Below are positions 18,026 through 26,151 of a stretch of DNA of 64,000 nucleotides, in pieces. The notes beneath the pieces were generated by a model. It did not search any database. It was not told the DNA's origin and was given only the letters and a program-made list of their open reading frames with translations. The stretch spans positions 1-64,000 of the forward strand of contig CBFHSD010000010.1 in assembly GCA_965658375.1 (NCBI GenBank). The letters are read 5' to 3'. Each line of letters begins with the position of its first letter. Position 1 is the first letter of the stretch. Made by a program: the position numbers and the translations under genes. Source of the stretch: CBFHSD01 sp965658375 (GTDB taxonomy: Bacteria; Bacteroidota; Bacteroidia; Flavobacteriales_G; Salibacteraceae).

Positions 18026-19245
18026 TTCTTTTTCCTCTTTTTCTTCTTCTTTTTACCCTCTTCTTCTGTTTCCTTGTCTTCTTTCTTTTGTTGAGATCTT
18101 CTTTGCATGTCTAGATAGTACTCCGCCTCTCCAATAGAAACTTTAGAATTGTAATTGAAGGCAACTACAAAGGCATCTTTAATCCCCATGTCTTTCAATA
18201 GCTCTTCATAAAATTTTGCGCCATCATAAGTGTCAAAAGAACCTACGGTCATGTAGGTAAATTCGTCTCCTCTTACTTCAGTAATGCTATCTACTTCAAA
18301 ATACAATTGCATTAAATCATTCGGGATGGTATCTGCAGCATAAGCCCCAATTTGCACTCTAAAATCTACCTTGCCAGCAAGTGTCTTAGAAGTGATGGGT
18401 TGATTATTAATGGTTGTAACCTCTGCTCCAAATAACTTTTTATCGTTGATGTTAACTAAAAAAGCTTCTTCATAGCCCATATCCAAAACAGATTCCAATA
18501 AATTCTCTGCTTGTCTTTTGTACACAAAACTTCCAATGATGTACCTAAACACTCCATTGTCATCTAAGTATACATCAACGTTCTTAAGTCCAAGAAATTC
18601 ATAAGTGAATTTAGGTTCAATAGAGGCTCCAACCTGTACACCGTATATGCTGCTCTTTGCAGAATAGCTTTTTGGTTTGGTGTTTACTTGAATATTTTCT
18701 CTTTTAGCCGGACGATCAGGGATATCCATGGTATCTGAGTTGGCCAGTCGGTCAGTATTTATGCTTTCTTCTTCTCTTACCTCACAATCGTGGTGCAAAC
18801 GTTGCCCTTCTATTAAATACCATTCATTGGTATAAGAGTAAATGCGGTAAAACTCATGCAATGTTTCCAATGTTTTATCGCACATTCCGTTCTTCGAATA
18901 AGCCATCAATAAATAGAAATAGGTGTATTCAGAAGCATTTCTTTCAGCAGAATTACCACGTTGGTAATCTTCTGAAAACGAAGGCTTGGCTTTTTCTAAT
19001 AAAGTAATAGCTATGGGTAAATCTTTCCCTATTTCAGCTAAACAACGTCCATAGAGATAAGCCAGGTTTGCATTGGTTTGGTCTTTTTTGTAAAGCTCTT
19101 TGAAAACCTCTAGAGCTTTCTCTTCTTGATTGTTACCAAGTGCTAAAATTCCTTCTTTAAACTTATCATCAAAAGATGTTTGAGAAAAGCCATTGCTTGC
19201 AATAAACAAGATACCAAGAGCTAAGAGAATGTTTTTTACGGGCAT
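18022..19245 (-). CDS. TPR and double SPOR-repeat envelope protein with a lysine-rich tail
   Basis: This 407-residue exported protein has a signal peptide ending SNGFSQ. TPR-like helices lie near residues 25-150 (EKALEVFKELYKKDQTNANLAYLYGRCLAE). Two SPOR-like repeats lie near 205-275 (YGVQVGASIE, then IIGSFVYKRQAENLLESV) and 290-365 (FRVQIGAYAA, then MTVGSFDTYDGAKFYEELL). SPOR domains bind denuded septal peptidoglycan glycans. The last 25 residues are almost all Lys, Arg and Glu and could bind polyanions. The downstream overlapping gene encodes a small secreted partner. Confidence 0.78.
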   Translation of the reverse strand: MPVKNILLALGILFIASNGFSQTSFDDKFKEGILALGNNQEEKALEVFKELYKKDQTNANLAYLYGRCLAEIGKDLPIAITLLEKAKPSFSEDYQRGNSAERNASEYTYFYLLMAYSKNGMCDKTLETLHEFYRIYSYTNEWYLIEGQRLHHDCEVREEESINTDRLANSDTMDIPDRPAKRENIQVNTKPKSYSAKSSIYGVQVGASIEPKFTYEFLGLKNVDVYLDDNGVFRYIIGSFVYKRQAENLLESVLDMGYEEAFLVNINDKKLFGAEVTTINNQPITSKTLAGKVDFRVQIGAYAADTIPNDLMQLYFEVDSITEVRGDEFTYMTVGSFDTYDGAKFYEELLKDMGIKDAFVVAFNYNSKVSIGEAEYYLDMQRRSQQKKEDKETEEEGKKKKKKRKKK

Positions 19246-19351
19246 TGTGTAAAAGGTTGATTTTTGTGCAAGGTATGCATTCGTATGTGGGATTTACAAG
19301 TCTTTTTCTTTCGGTTTTGAACAGTTTTATAAAAGGATTAACGTCTTCAAC

Positions 19352-19359
19352 TACCTTTG
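19352..19359 (+). promoter_or_regulatory. Bacteroidota -7 promoter element, TACCTTTG
   Basis: An exact match to TAnnTTTG ends only 4 bases before the annotated ATG at 19364. The mRNA is therefore either leaderless or begins translation a little further in, for example at the in-frame TTG at 19382. No clear -33 TTG is present at 19-21 bases. Confidence 0.5.
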
Positions 19360-19363
19360 AAGT

Positions 19364-20494
19364 ATGTGGAGTTTTTGGGAGTTGGATGTAATAAAGAGTT
19401 TAGATGTGGTGGTTGTTGGAAGCGGATTTACTGGTATTTCCGCTGCCATCTCACTCAAAGAGAAAGAGCCAAGTTTAAATATTGGAGTTGTAGACAGAGA
19501 TCCAATTTCTTTTGGCGCCAGTTCTCGAAACGCGGGGTTTTCTTGTTTTGGTAGCATTACAGAATTAGAAGATGACCTAAACCACTCCTCTCTAGAATCT
19601 TTAGTAAATCTGGTAGAACGCAGGTTTCATGGAATAGAAAAGACCCTTTCGAGAGTTTCGAATGATAAAGTGCATTACTCAAAGACTGGAGGTTATGAAT
19701 TGATTACCAAAAATGAGGTACACGCTTTAGATCGCATAGCATTTTGGAATGATTCGTTAAAAAGGGTTTTTGGTAAAAATGTGTTTTCAATGCTTTCGTC
19801 TGATTCTTTTCATTTTTCGGAGGATGTTGAAGCGGTGATCAAACATTCTGAAGAGGGAATGCTTCATCCGGTTCACCTTTTAATAGAATTAAAGCGGGTG
19901 GCAACTCACTTAGGCGCAAAGTTCTTTTCTGGCTTGAATATAGATTTGGGTCATAATTTAGATGAATTGCATATCCAATCTGAGCGTGGAAAGTTGAGCG
20001 TTCAACCCAAACAGATTCTATTAGCAACTAATGCCTTCACCAAAAAGCTATACCCGAAATCGGATATTACCCCAGGAAGGGGACAAGTGCTTGTTACGAA
20101 CCCAATTGAAGATTTAGCACTCGAAGGCACCTTTCATTATAATAAGGGTTACGTGTATTTTAGAAATGTAGGGAACCGGATACTCATTGGAGGAGGAAGA
20201 GATGTGTTTAAGCAAAAGGAAGAAACATTTGAGATGACCACCTCTTCTGCTTTACAGAACTACCTGAGGCAATTGCTGAATGACGTGGTTTTACCTCGTA
20301 AAACCTTCGAGGTTGCACATGAATGGAGCGGTATCATGGCTTTTGGTGAAAACAAATCTCCCTTGCTCGAATCTATAAACAACAGAGTTGTTGTTGCTGC
20401 GCGCTTAGGTGGAATGGGAGTGGCTTTGGCATCTCAATTGGGTGAAGATGCCGCAGACATGATCATGGGAAAAATGAAAAATCCTATCGGGTGA
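19364..20494 (+). CDS. FAD-dependent oxidoreductase, DAO (DadA-like) family
   Basis: This 376-residue flavoprotein opens with the dinucleotide-binding motif VVVVGSGFTGISAAIS. SRNAGFSCFGS follows near residue 50, typical of the D-amino-acid oxidase/glycine oxidase group. The C-terminal GIMAFGENKSPLLE and GGMGVALASQLGEDAAD are the second flavin contacts. The substrate, probably an amine or amino acid, cannot be assigned. There is no signal peptide. The promoter box is almost on top of the ATG; an alternative start is the TTG at 19382, which would shorten the protein by six residues. It is convergent with the nuclease gene. Confidence 0.85.
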   Translation: MWSFWELDVIKSLDVVVVGSGFTGISAAISLKEKEPSLNIGVVDRDPISFGASSRNAGFSCFGSITELEDDLNHSSLESLVNLVERRFHGIEKTLSRVSNDKVHYSKTGGYELITKNEVHALDRIAFWNDSLKRVFGKNVFSMLSSDSFHFSEDVEAVIKHSEEGMLHPVHLLIELKRVATHLGAKFFSGLNIDLGHNLDELHIQSERGKLSVQPKQILLATNAFTKKLYPKSDITPGRGQVLVTNPIEDLALEGTFHYNKGYVYFRNVGNRILIGGGRDVFKQKEETFEMTTSSALQNYLRQLLNDVVLPRKTFEVAHEWSGIMAFGENKSPLLESINNRVVVAARLGGMGVALASQLGEDAADMIMGKMKNPIG

Positions 20495-20502
20495 TTTACC
20501 CG
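20488..20502. other. Palindromic hairpin spanning both stop codons of convergent genes
   Basis: The arms CGGGT and ACCCG enclose a 5-base loop. The TGA of the plus gene (20492-20494) and the TAA of the minus gene (20496-20498) both fall inside it. No U-tract follows, so it is at most a weak bidirectional terminator or mRNA end stabiliser. Confidence 0.4.
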
Positions 20503-21266
20503 TAAATCTCATTCAAGACACCGGCCAAGCGGATCCCGCCTTGAAGCAATCTCAAGTTTACAGTATCGATATGATCAAAATTATAGCGGTAGCTAAGTTT
20601 TCCGTTTTTCGGGAAATCATATAAACCAGGATGAAAACTCTGGCTTTCTAAAGCCCATTGATAAACGCCTTGATCTTGCCATCTTTCAATTTGTGCCGTG
20701 CTGCTGGTATCAATCCAATTGGTGTACTCAGAGTAACTCAGATTTTGGCCATCAATCATTTTGGTATCCCAAACGCTGTGCAGATTAGATTTTTTATAGA
20801 AGTATTGAATATTGATTTTGTTTCCTCCTAAATCATCGCCATTTCCAACATGCAACGGCTGGTGTATGTCTCCCACCAAATGCACCAATATTTTTAAAGC
20901 GGTCACTTCATCAGGTATTTGATCTGTGAAGGTTTTGTTTTTGAGCATCTCACTCACTTCATTAATAGCCCAAATCACATCGCCTTGTTTTGGAGCACCC
21001 GCTTCTAAATAGTCTTCATCATAACGGATGGTTGCATAGTGCCAAGGCTTCATGTAATCATAGGTAGAATCACTTTTTATAAAATCCATCCAGTTAGAGA
21101 CCATGGCAAGGCTTTCTCCCTTTAATACTTTGTCAATGTTCTTTTTTGCTTTTTTAGAAAGATGGTTTTCAGCAACTTGACCAACAACACGGTGTCCTGT
21201 TTGCCCCCAGCTAAACGCTTGAAATGAAAGCAGTAGGAACGCGAGATTTAATGCGGTATTTTTCAT
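20496..21266 (-). CDS. S1/P1-type zinc-dependent nuclease, secreted
   Basis: This 256-residue protein has a signal peptide ending QAFS. The mature protein would start with Trp (WGQTGHRVVGQVAE), which is required because the N-terminal Trp binds zinc in this family. Further ligands are seen in KPWHYAT, HLVGDIHQPLHVG, DLGGNKINI and HSVWDTKMI. It degrades single-stranded DNA and RNA and 3'-phosphates outside the cytoplasm, probably for phosphate or nucleotide scavenging. There is no T9SS domain, so it is probably periplasmic. It is convergent with the FAD oxidoreductase. Confidence 0.92.
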   Translation of the reverse strand: MKNTALNLAFLLLSFQAFSWGQTGHRVVGQVAENHLSKKAKKNIDKVLKGESLAMVSNWMDFIKSDSTYDYMKPWHYATIRYDEDYLEAGAPKQGDVIWAINEVSEMLKNKTFTDQIPDEVTALKILVHLVGDIHQPLHVGNGDDLGGNKINIQYFYKKSNLHSVWDTKMIDGQNLSYSEYTNWIDTSSTAQIERWQDQGVYQWALESQSFHPGLYDFPKNGKLSYRYNFDHIDTVNLRLLQGGIRLAGVLNEIYG

Positions 21267-21336
21267 GATTCAAAAGACTTTTGTCAAGCCATCGAAAGTA
21301 GAAACAATAAATCAAAATCAATCTATGTGCTCTGTT

Positions 21337-21344
21337 TATATTTG
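21337..21344 (+). promoter_or_regulatory. -7 promoter element upstream of pyrR, TATATTTG
   Basis: An exact TAnnTTTG match lies 8 bases before the pyrR ATG. The leader would be only about 2-5 bases long, which leaves no room for a PyrR-type attenuator as in Bacillus. Confidence 0.55.
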
Positions 21345-21352
21345 CTCTGAAC

Positions 21353-21892
21353 ATGGAACCAAAAATTCTATTAGACAAGGAGCATTTGGCTCTTACCATA
21401 AATCGTCTAGCCTATCAATTGATAGAGAATCATAACGATTTTAGCAATACGGTAATTATTGGCCTTCAACCAAGAGGAGTTGCTTTAGCCAAGAATATTC
21501 ACCAAAGATTGTCTGAGATTTTACCAGATATTACTATTCCATTTGGATTATTGGACATTACCTTTTTTAGGGATGATTTTAGGTCCAGAGCTCCAGGTGC
21601 TTCTGCAAATACAACACAGATAGATTTTACTGTAGAACAACGCAATGTTATTCTTATTGATGACGTATTGTATACCGGAAGATCTATCCGTTCTGGAATG
21701 GATGCGCTCATGGTATTTGGTAGACCCAAAGAAGTTGAGCTATTGGTTTTGGTAGAACGCAGGTTCAGTAAACAACTTCCTATTAAAGCAGATTACGTGG
21801 GCAGAACGGTTGATGTAGTTTCTAGTGAATGGGTTGAGGTTTCTTGGAAAGACCAAGAAGGTACCTTAATCTTAAAATCAAGAGAGGAATGA
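21353..21892 (+). CDS. pyrR: Bifunctional pyr operon regulator/uracil phosphoribosyltransferase PyrR
   Basis: This 179-residue protein is of the PyrR type. The PRPP-binding motif VILIDDVLYTGRSIRSGMDAL lies near residues 98-118, after the usual start ILLDKEHLALTINRLAYQLIE and the VIIGLQPRGVALAK loop. It converts uracil and PRPP to UMP. In Firmicutes it also binds pyr leader RNA, but no leader exists here, so regulation of this operon would need another target. It overlaps pyrB by 4 bases (ATGA). Confidence 0.94.
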   Translation: MEPKILLDKEHLALTINRLAYQLIENHNDFSNTVIIGLQPRGVALAKNIHQRLSEILPDITIPFGLLDITFFRDDFRSRAPGASANTTQIDFTVEQRNVILIDDVLYTGRSIRSGMDALMVFGRPKEVELLVLVERRFSKQLPIKADYVGRTVDVVSSEWVEVSWKDQEGTLILKSREE

Positions 21893-22830
21893 GCAAGCTT
21901 AGTGTAAATCACCTCTTGGGAATAAAGGAGGTCTCTGCTGAAGATATAGAACAGATTTTTCAAACAGCAGATGAATTTAAAGAGGTCATCAATAGACCCA
22001 TCAAAAAGGTTCCTTCATTAAGGGACATTACCATAGCCAACCTTTTCTTTGAAAATTCTACAAGAACCAAGCTTTCTTTTGAATTGGCAGAGAAGCGTTT
22101 GTCTGCTGATGTAATCAACTTTTCTGCGGGTTCCAGCTCAGTTAAAAAAGGTGAAACCCTTATTGATACAGTAAACAATATTCTGGCAATGAAGGTAGAT
22201 TTGGTGGTGATGCGTCATCCCAATCCCGGAGCTGCAGTCTTCTTATCTAAAAATGTAGATGCAAGAATAGTAAATGCTGGAGATGGATCACATGAGCATC
22301 CAACGCAAGCTTTATTAGATACATATTCAATTCGAGAGAAGCTAGGAACGGTATCTGGTAAAAAAGTATTGATTGTTGGAGATATTCTACATTCAAGAGT
22401 CGCGCTCAGTAACATTTTCTGCCTGCATAAATTAGGAGCAGAGGTAAAGGTGTGCGGTCCCCAAACACTTATTCCAAAATACATTGAGTCTTTAGGAGTT
22501 CAAGTAGAGAGTGATTTGAAAAAGGCCCTTGAATGGTGCGATGTAGCTAACATGTTACGCATTCAATTAGAAAGACAAGATATCCGTTATTTCCCATCTA
22601 TTAGAGAGTATTCAATGCTTTACGGATTGAATAAAGAACTCTTAGATAGCTTGTCTAAGAAGATTGTAGTAATGCATCCTGGTCCAATTAATAGAGGAGT
22701 AGAGATTACCTCTGATGTTGCCGATTCTGAACATGCCATCATTTTAAATCAAGTAGAAAACGGTGTGGCCATTCGTATGGCAGTACTTTATTTGCTGTCT
22801 TCCGGAATACACCAAAACCAGAATGTGTGA
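21889..22830 (+). CDS. pyrB: Aspartate carbamoyltransferase catalytic subunit
   Basis: This enzyme carries out the first committed step of pyrimidine synthesis: carbamoyl phosphate plus aspartate gives carbamoyl aspartate. The 313-residue protein has the carbamoyl-phosphate loop FENSTRTKLSFE, the HPTQALLDTYSI motif, GDILHSRVA and the closing HPGPINRGVEI. The start is the ATG at 21889 overlapping the pyrR stop; an in-frame start further up would lie inside pyrR. No pyrI regulatory subunit follows. Co-translation with pyrR supports a shared pyrimidine role. Confidence 0.96.
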   Translation: MSKLSVNHLLGIKEVSAEDIEQIFQTADEFKEVINRPIKKVPSLRDITIANLFFENSTRTKLSFELAEKRLSADVINFSAGSSSVKKGETLIDTVNNILAMKVDLVVMRHPNPGAAVFLSKNVDARIVNAGDGSHEHPTQALLDTYSIREKLGTVSGKKVLIVGDILHSRVALSNIFCLHKLGAEVKVCGPQTLIPKYIESLGVQVESDLKKALEWCDVANMLRIQLERQDIRYFPSIREYSMLYGLNKELLDSLSKKIVVMHPGPINRGVEITSDVADSEHAIILNQVENGVAIRMAVLYLLSSGIHQNQNV

Positions 22831-23180
22831 TGATGAAAACTACGCAACATGATCAACTTGTGCATGTAGAAGCACAGTCTAAAGCCATAGACAAAGCTTT
22901 TGCAGATCAATTCTATACCTTTTATGCCAAGCTAGAAAAAGAGAATATTGTCCTTAATTTGTCTGCTTTAGCCCTTTTGGAGGAAGATGATGTGCACTGG
23001 ATTAAGTGCATGGCAAATGATGTGAGAGATCAAGGCAAGAGCTTTGTGATTTGCTCATTTCCTAATGAATTGCCTGTAACATTGCAAGAGATTGAATATA
23101 CCCCTACTTTTAACGAAGCGCAAGACCTTATTTACATGGATGAAGTTGAACGCTCACTTGAAGATGAGGATTCCCTTTAA
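22830..23180 (+). CDS. Small STAS-fold-like protein
   Basis: This 116-residue cytoplasmic protein has the strand-helix order of a STAS domain (ENIVLNLSALALLEEDD, then WIKCMANDVRDQGKSFVIC, then PTFNEAQDLIYMDEVERSL). No conserved phosphorylatable Ser is evident. From memory, similar small proteins lie directly before ribonuclease Z in many flavobacteria, so the linkage seems conserved. Three start codons lie in tandem (GTG 22827, ATG 22830, ATG 22833); the ATG overlapping the pyrB stop by one base is chosen. Role unknown. Confidence 0.68.
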   Translation: MMKTTQHDQLVHVEAQSKAIDKAFADQFYTFYAKLEKENIVLNLSALALLEEDDVHWIKCMANDVRDQGKSFVICSFPNELPVTLQEIEYTPTFNEAQDLIYMDEVERSLEDEDSL

Positions 23181-23190
23181 AACGAAAAAA

Positions 23191-23889
23191 ATGATGATTA
23201 AAAATTTACTTTCAATTGCTTTCACACTTGCCTTGGCATATGTTGCTACAGCACAGTGCACACCAGATCCAAATCATAGTGATGTATTGGTTTATCCTAG
23301 TAATGATTCAACCTTTAACTTAATTGCAAATCAAGCTTTTGACGGTTTAATCACCCTTAATGTTCCTTCAGATACTTCTGTTGGGCCACTTACGGCCGTT
23401 ATTGATTCGGTTGTATTAGGAAGTGTAGTAGGATTACCTGCCGGTTTAACTTATGAGTGCAACAACTCAGAATGCCTAGTTCTAGGAGGGGAGTCAGGTT
23501 GTTTTAGAATGTTCGGAACTCCTGTTCAAGAAGGAACTTTTGTGTTAGAAATTGAAGCTGTTATTTATACTTCGGTTCTTCCATTGACAGAATCATTTGA
23601 ATACGATCTTGTTGTTTCTGGTCCCACTTCTTTAAATGCAATGAATCAGGAAACTGAATTGCTTACTGTATTTCCTAACCCAGCCAAAGATCTTGTGAAT
23701 GTATCTCTTACAGAGCCTAATGTCACTCTTTCGGTATATGACATCACTGGAAGTGAAGTACACCAAATAATAAGCACACAAGAAAAAATGATTCAATTGG
23801 ATGTTTCTAGTTGGAACGCAGGTGTTTACTTTTTAAAGTACCAATCTGCCAACAATACCGCTCAGACAACCTTTACAGTAATGCATTAA
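23191..23889 (+). CDS. Secreted protein with type A T9SS C-terminal sorting domain
   Basis: This 232-residue protein has a signal peptide ending AYVATAQ. A beta-rich middle with four cysteines follows (CNNSECLVLGGESGC). The C-terminal about 75 residues form a type A T9SS sorting domain: LTVFPNPAKDLVNVSL, then LSVYDITGSEV, then WNAGVYFLKY. It should be carried to the cell surface or medium. There is no catalytic motif. It sits oddly inside an operon of nucleotide and RNA enzymes, and its stop overlaps the rnz start. The start is one of two adjacent ATGs (23191, 23194). Confidence 0.85.
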   Translation: MMIKNLLSIAFTLALAYVATAQCTPDPNHSDVLVYPSNDSTFNLIANQAFDGLITLNVPSDTSVGPLTAVIDSVVLGSVVGLPAGLTYECNNSECLVLGGESGCFRMFGTPVQEGTFVLEIEAVIYTSVLPLTESFEYDLVVSGPTSLNAMNQETELLTVFPNPAKDLVNVSLTEPNVTLSVYDITGSEVHQIISTQEKMIQLDVSSWNAGVYFLKYQSANNTAQTTFTVMH

Positions 23890-24803
23890 TGGCTTACACC
23901 TTAACCATTCTCGGAGCCAACTCCGCCATTCCAACCGCATACAGATATCCTACTGCGCAATTGCTAGATATCTACCAGAGTTTTTATTTGATTGATTGCG
24001 GTGAAGGAACCCAAATGCAGTTAAGAAGAAACAGAATAAAGATGCAGCGCATTGGCTGCATCTTTATTTCTCATATGCATGGCGATCATTACTTCGGTTT
24101 GTTTGGCTTGTTGAATACAATGCATCTATTGGGGAGAAAACGTCCTTTGAAATTATTTGGACCACCAGACTTGTGGCATTTGGTGCAGCAAACCTTAGAT
24201 CAGGCAGATGCTCATTTCAACTACGAGGTAATTTGGACTCCTTTAAGTCATGGCAAAAGCCAAATGATTCATGAAGATCAATTCGTGAAAGTATCTACCA
24301 TTCCATTAGATCACCGTATTGCCACCAACGGCTTTTTATTTGAGGAAACCCCGAAAAAAAGGAAACTCAAAAAAGAACTTTTGAGGGAACTCGAAATTCC
24401 AGTAAATCAACTTTCAGCCATTAAAGATGGCGAAGACTACATTGATGAGGATGGCGCAGTTTTCCCCAATGCGCGTCTTACAACAGATCCTCAACCCGCA
24501 AGAAGCTATGCTTTTTGCAGCGATACGCGTTACAACGAAAGAATTGTTCCGTTGATTAAGAATGTTGACCTGCTTTACCATGAGGCCACCTTTGTTAATG
24601 ATATGAAAGGAAGGGCTTCAGCCACTTACCATTCAACAGCAGAAGAGGCAGCCACTATTGCGAAAAAAGCGAACGTAAAGAAACTTTTACTTGGGCATTA
24701 TTCAGCCCGCTATAAACATCTAGACCAACACCTTGTTGAAGCAAAAGCAGTGTTCAATAATTCTCATCTTGCAATGGAGGGGAAAAGAATTGAAGTGGAA
24801 TAG
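23889..24803 (+). CDS. rnz: Ribonuclease Z
   Basis: This is a metallo-beta-lactamase-fold endonuclease of 304 residues that trims the 3' trailer of tRNA precursors. Its zinc motif is ISHMHGDHYFGLFGLL near residue 60. The later histidines lie in PLDHRI, SDTRYNE, LYHEATF and LGHYSARY, in family order. The start ATG at 23889 overlaps the stop of the T9SS protein gene (TAATG). The opening TLTILGANSAIPT is typical for the family. It is the last gene of the pyr cluster; a separate promoter follows it. Confidence 0.95.
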   Translation: MAYTLTILGANSAIPTAYRYPTAQLLDIYQSFYLIDCGEGTQMQLRRNRIKMQRIGCIFISHMHGDHYFGLFGLLNTMHLLGRKRPLKLFGPPDLWHLVQQTLDQADAHFNYEVIWTPLSHGKSQMIHEDQFVKVSTIPLDHRIATNGFLFEETPKKRKLKKELLRELEIPVNQLSAIKDGEDYIDEDGAVFPNARLTTDPQPARSYAFCSDTRYNERIVPLIKNVDLLYHEATFVNDMKGRASATYHSTAEEAATIAKKANVKKLLLGHYSARYKHLDQHLVEAKAVFNNSHLAMEGKRIEVE

Positions 24804-24823
24804 CTTTATCTTAAGCAAACGAT

Positions 24824-24831
24824 TACATTTG
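24824..24831 (+). promoter_or_regulatory. -7 promoter element for the NarL/LuxR regulator, TACATTTG
   Basis: An exact TAnnTTTG match is followed by a leader of about 25-28 bases before the ATG at 24863. No good -33 element is seen. Confidence 0.5.
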
Positions 24832-24862
24832 CGCTTATTAAGAATAATTCTAAATAAACTCA

Positions 24863-25522
24863 ATGGTTCGGGTTTTAATAGCAGAAGGAAACCACATTTT
24901 ACGCAAAGGACTTTACTCTATTCTTGAAGAAGGAGAGGGAATAGAAGTGGTAGAGGTGGCCAATAATAGATCAGAGATGTATCAATACCTCGCAACTCTT
25001 GAGCCAACTGTTGTACTCTTTGACTACTTGTCAAATTCTTTCTTAATGGATGACATTTCCAACATTAAGGAACGCTATCCTTCCACCCAAATTGTAGGAA
25101 TAACAGATACCAGACATAGAACACATATTTCAGGAGCACTAAAAATGGGTGTTTCAGGGCACGTATTGAAAGTATGCAGCCCCAAAGAAATCTGCGATGC
25201 AGTTGTACACGTAAGTGAGGGTAAGCGTTTTTATTGTGGTAAAATCTTAGACGTGTTAGGTGATGAACTTGATGAGAATGGAGATGTGAGCTGCGAGCCA
25301 GTAAGCCTCTCTATGCGTGAAATAGAAATCATAAAAGAAATAGCTTCTGGCGCTTCTAATAAACAGATAGCTAGTAAGTTGTTTCTTTCTGCACATACAG
25401 TTATGACACACCGCAAGAACATTATGTCTAAGTTGGGTGTAAACAATACTGCTGGACTTGTAATCTATGCGGTGAAAGAGAACCTTATTCAACCCAATAG
25501 GTTCTTATTTGACAAGGAATAA
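24863..25522 (+). CDS. NarL/FixJ-type response regulator with LuxR helix-turn-helix
   Basis: This 219-residue DNA-binding regulator has a receiver domain in residues 1-120 with the phospho-acceptor candidate Asp54 in VVLFDYLS and Lys in GHVLKVC. The C-terminal helix-turn-helix is LSMREIEIIKEIASGASNKQIASKLFLSAHTV. The receiver is atypical: the acidic pair near residues 8-9 is reduced to one Glu (IAEGNH), which should weaken Mg binding. No histidine kinase is adjacent. It may work without phosphorylation. Confidence 0.88.
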   Translation: MVRVLIAEGNHILRKGLYSILEEGEGIEVVEVANNRSEMYQYLATLEPTVVLFDYLSNSFLMDDISNIKERYPSTQIVGITDTRHRTHISGALKMGVSGHVLKVCSPKEICDAVVHVSEGKRFYCGKILDVLGDELDENGDVSCEPVSLSMREIEIIKEIASGASNKQIASKLFLSAHTVMTHRKNIMSKLGVNNTAGLVIYAVKENLIQPNRFLFDKE

Positions 25523-25537
25523 TAAAACTGAGGAATG

Positions 25538-25570
25538 TTTTTGTTTAGGTGCTTAAGCACCCTAATTTTG
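25538..25570 (+). promoter_or_regulatory. Flavodoxin promoter with a perfect palindrome between -33 and -7
   Basis: The -33 element TTTTTG (25538-25543) and the -7 element TAATTTTG (25563-25570) are 19 bases apart, the usual Bacteroidota spacing. The spacer contains GGTGCTTAAGCACC (25548-25561), a perfect 14-base dyad ending one base before the -7 box. A repressor bound there would block polymerase, so it is a likely operator. Confidence 0.7.
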
Positions 25571-25589
25571 CATTCGAAAAAATAGAATC

Positions 25590-26096
25590 ATGGAGAAGAT
25601 AGGCTTGTTTTACGGATCAGATACTGGATGTACAGAAACAGTATCGGAAATGATCAAAGAACAAATGGGAGATACAATTGAACTCTTAGATGTTTATGAT
25701 GTAAGCCCTGAAGATTTTAAGCAATACGATAAAATAATTATTGGATTAAGTACTTGGCATGATGGCCAATTGGTTAGCGCTTGGGATGACTTTTATGATG
25801 ACTTTAAAACGGTTGACATGAAAGGGAAAACAGTAGCTATTTTTGGTCTTGGAGATCAGTACGGTTATTCAACCTATTTTATTGACGGAGTTGGAATTCT
25901 TGGAGATGTAGTGCTTGAGAACGGTGGCAAGTTGATTGGTTGGTGGCCTACAGAAGGCTACGAGCATGACGAAAGCAAGGCAGAACGCGATGGAAAGTTC
26001 ATGGGATTAGCCATTGATGAAGATAACCAAGATGAGCTAACCGAAGAGAGAGTGACGAAGTGGGTTACACAAATCACAGAAGAGTTTGGTCTTTAA
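25590..26096 (+). CDS. fldA: Flavodoxin, long-chain type
   Basis: This 168-residue FMN electron carrier has the phosphate-binding loop GSDTGCTETVS (usually STTGNTE) at residues 9-19. The flavin-stacking aromatics lie in STWHDGQL and GDQYGYSTYF, and the about 20-residue insertion of long-chain flavodoxins is present. Flavodoxins replace ferredoxin, often under iron limitation. The palindrome inside its promoter suggests repression. It has its own terminator and so is monocistronic. Confidence 0.95.
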   Translation: MEKIGLFYGSDTGCTETVSEMIKEQMGDTIELLDVYDVSPEDFKQYDKIIIGLSTWHDGQLVSAWDDFYDDFKTVDMKGKTVAIFGLGDQYGYSTYFIDGVGILGDVVLENGGKLIGWWPTEGYEHDESKAERDGKFMGLAIDEDNQDELTEERVTKWVTQITEEFGL

Positions 26097-26118
26097 TCAA
26101 ATAAAGCATAAACAGTAG

Positions 26119-26151
26119 AAGGGGTATTGCGAATGCAATGCCCCTTTTTTT
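26119..26151 (+). terminator. Intrinsic terminator of the flavodoxin gene
   Basis: A 12-bp stem with one G-U pair (26119-26130 with 26135-26146) and loop GAAT ends in seven T residues. The last T's form part of the stop codon of the convergent helicase gene at 26150. Confidence 0.9.

Noticed and set aside
21337..21352. PyrR-controlled attenuator in the pyr leader
   Set aside because: The promoter box is 8 bases from the ATG, leaving no leader RNA to fold.
25548..25561. Palindrome GGTGCTTAAGCACC as a terminator of the response regulator gene
   Set aside because: No U-tract follows and it lies precisely between good promoter elements, so an operator is the better reading.
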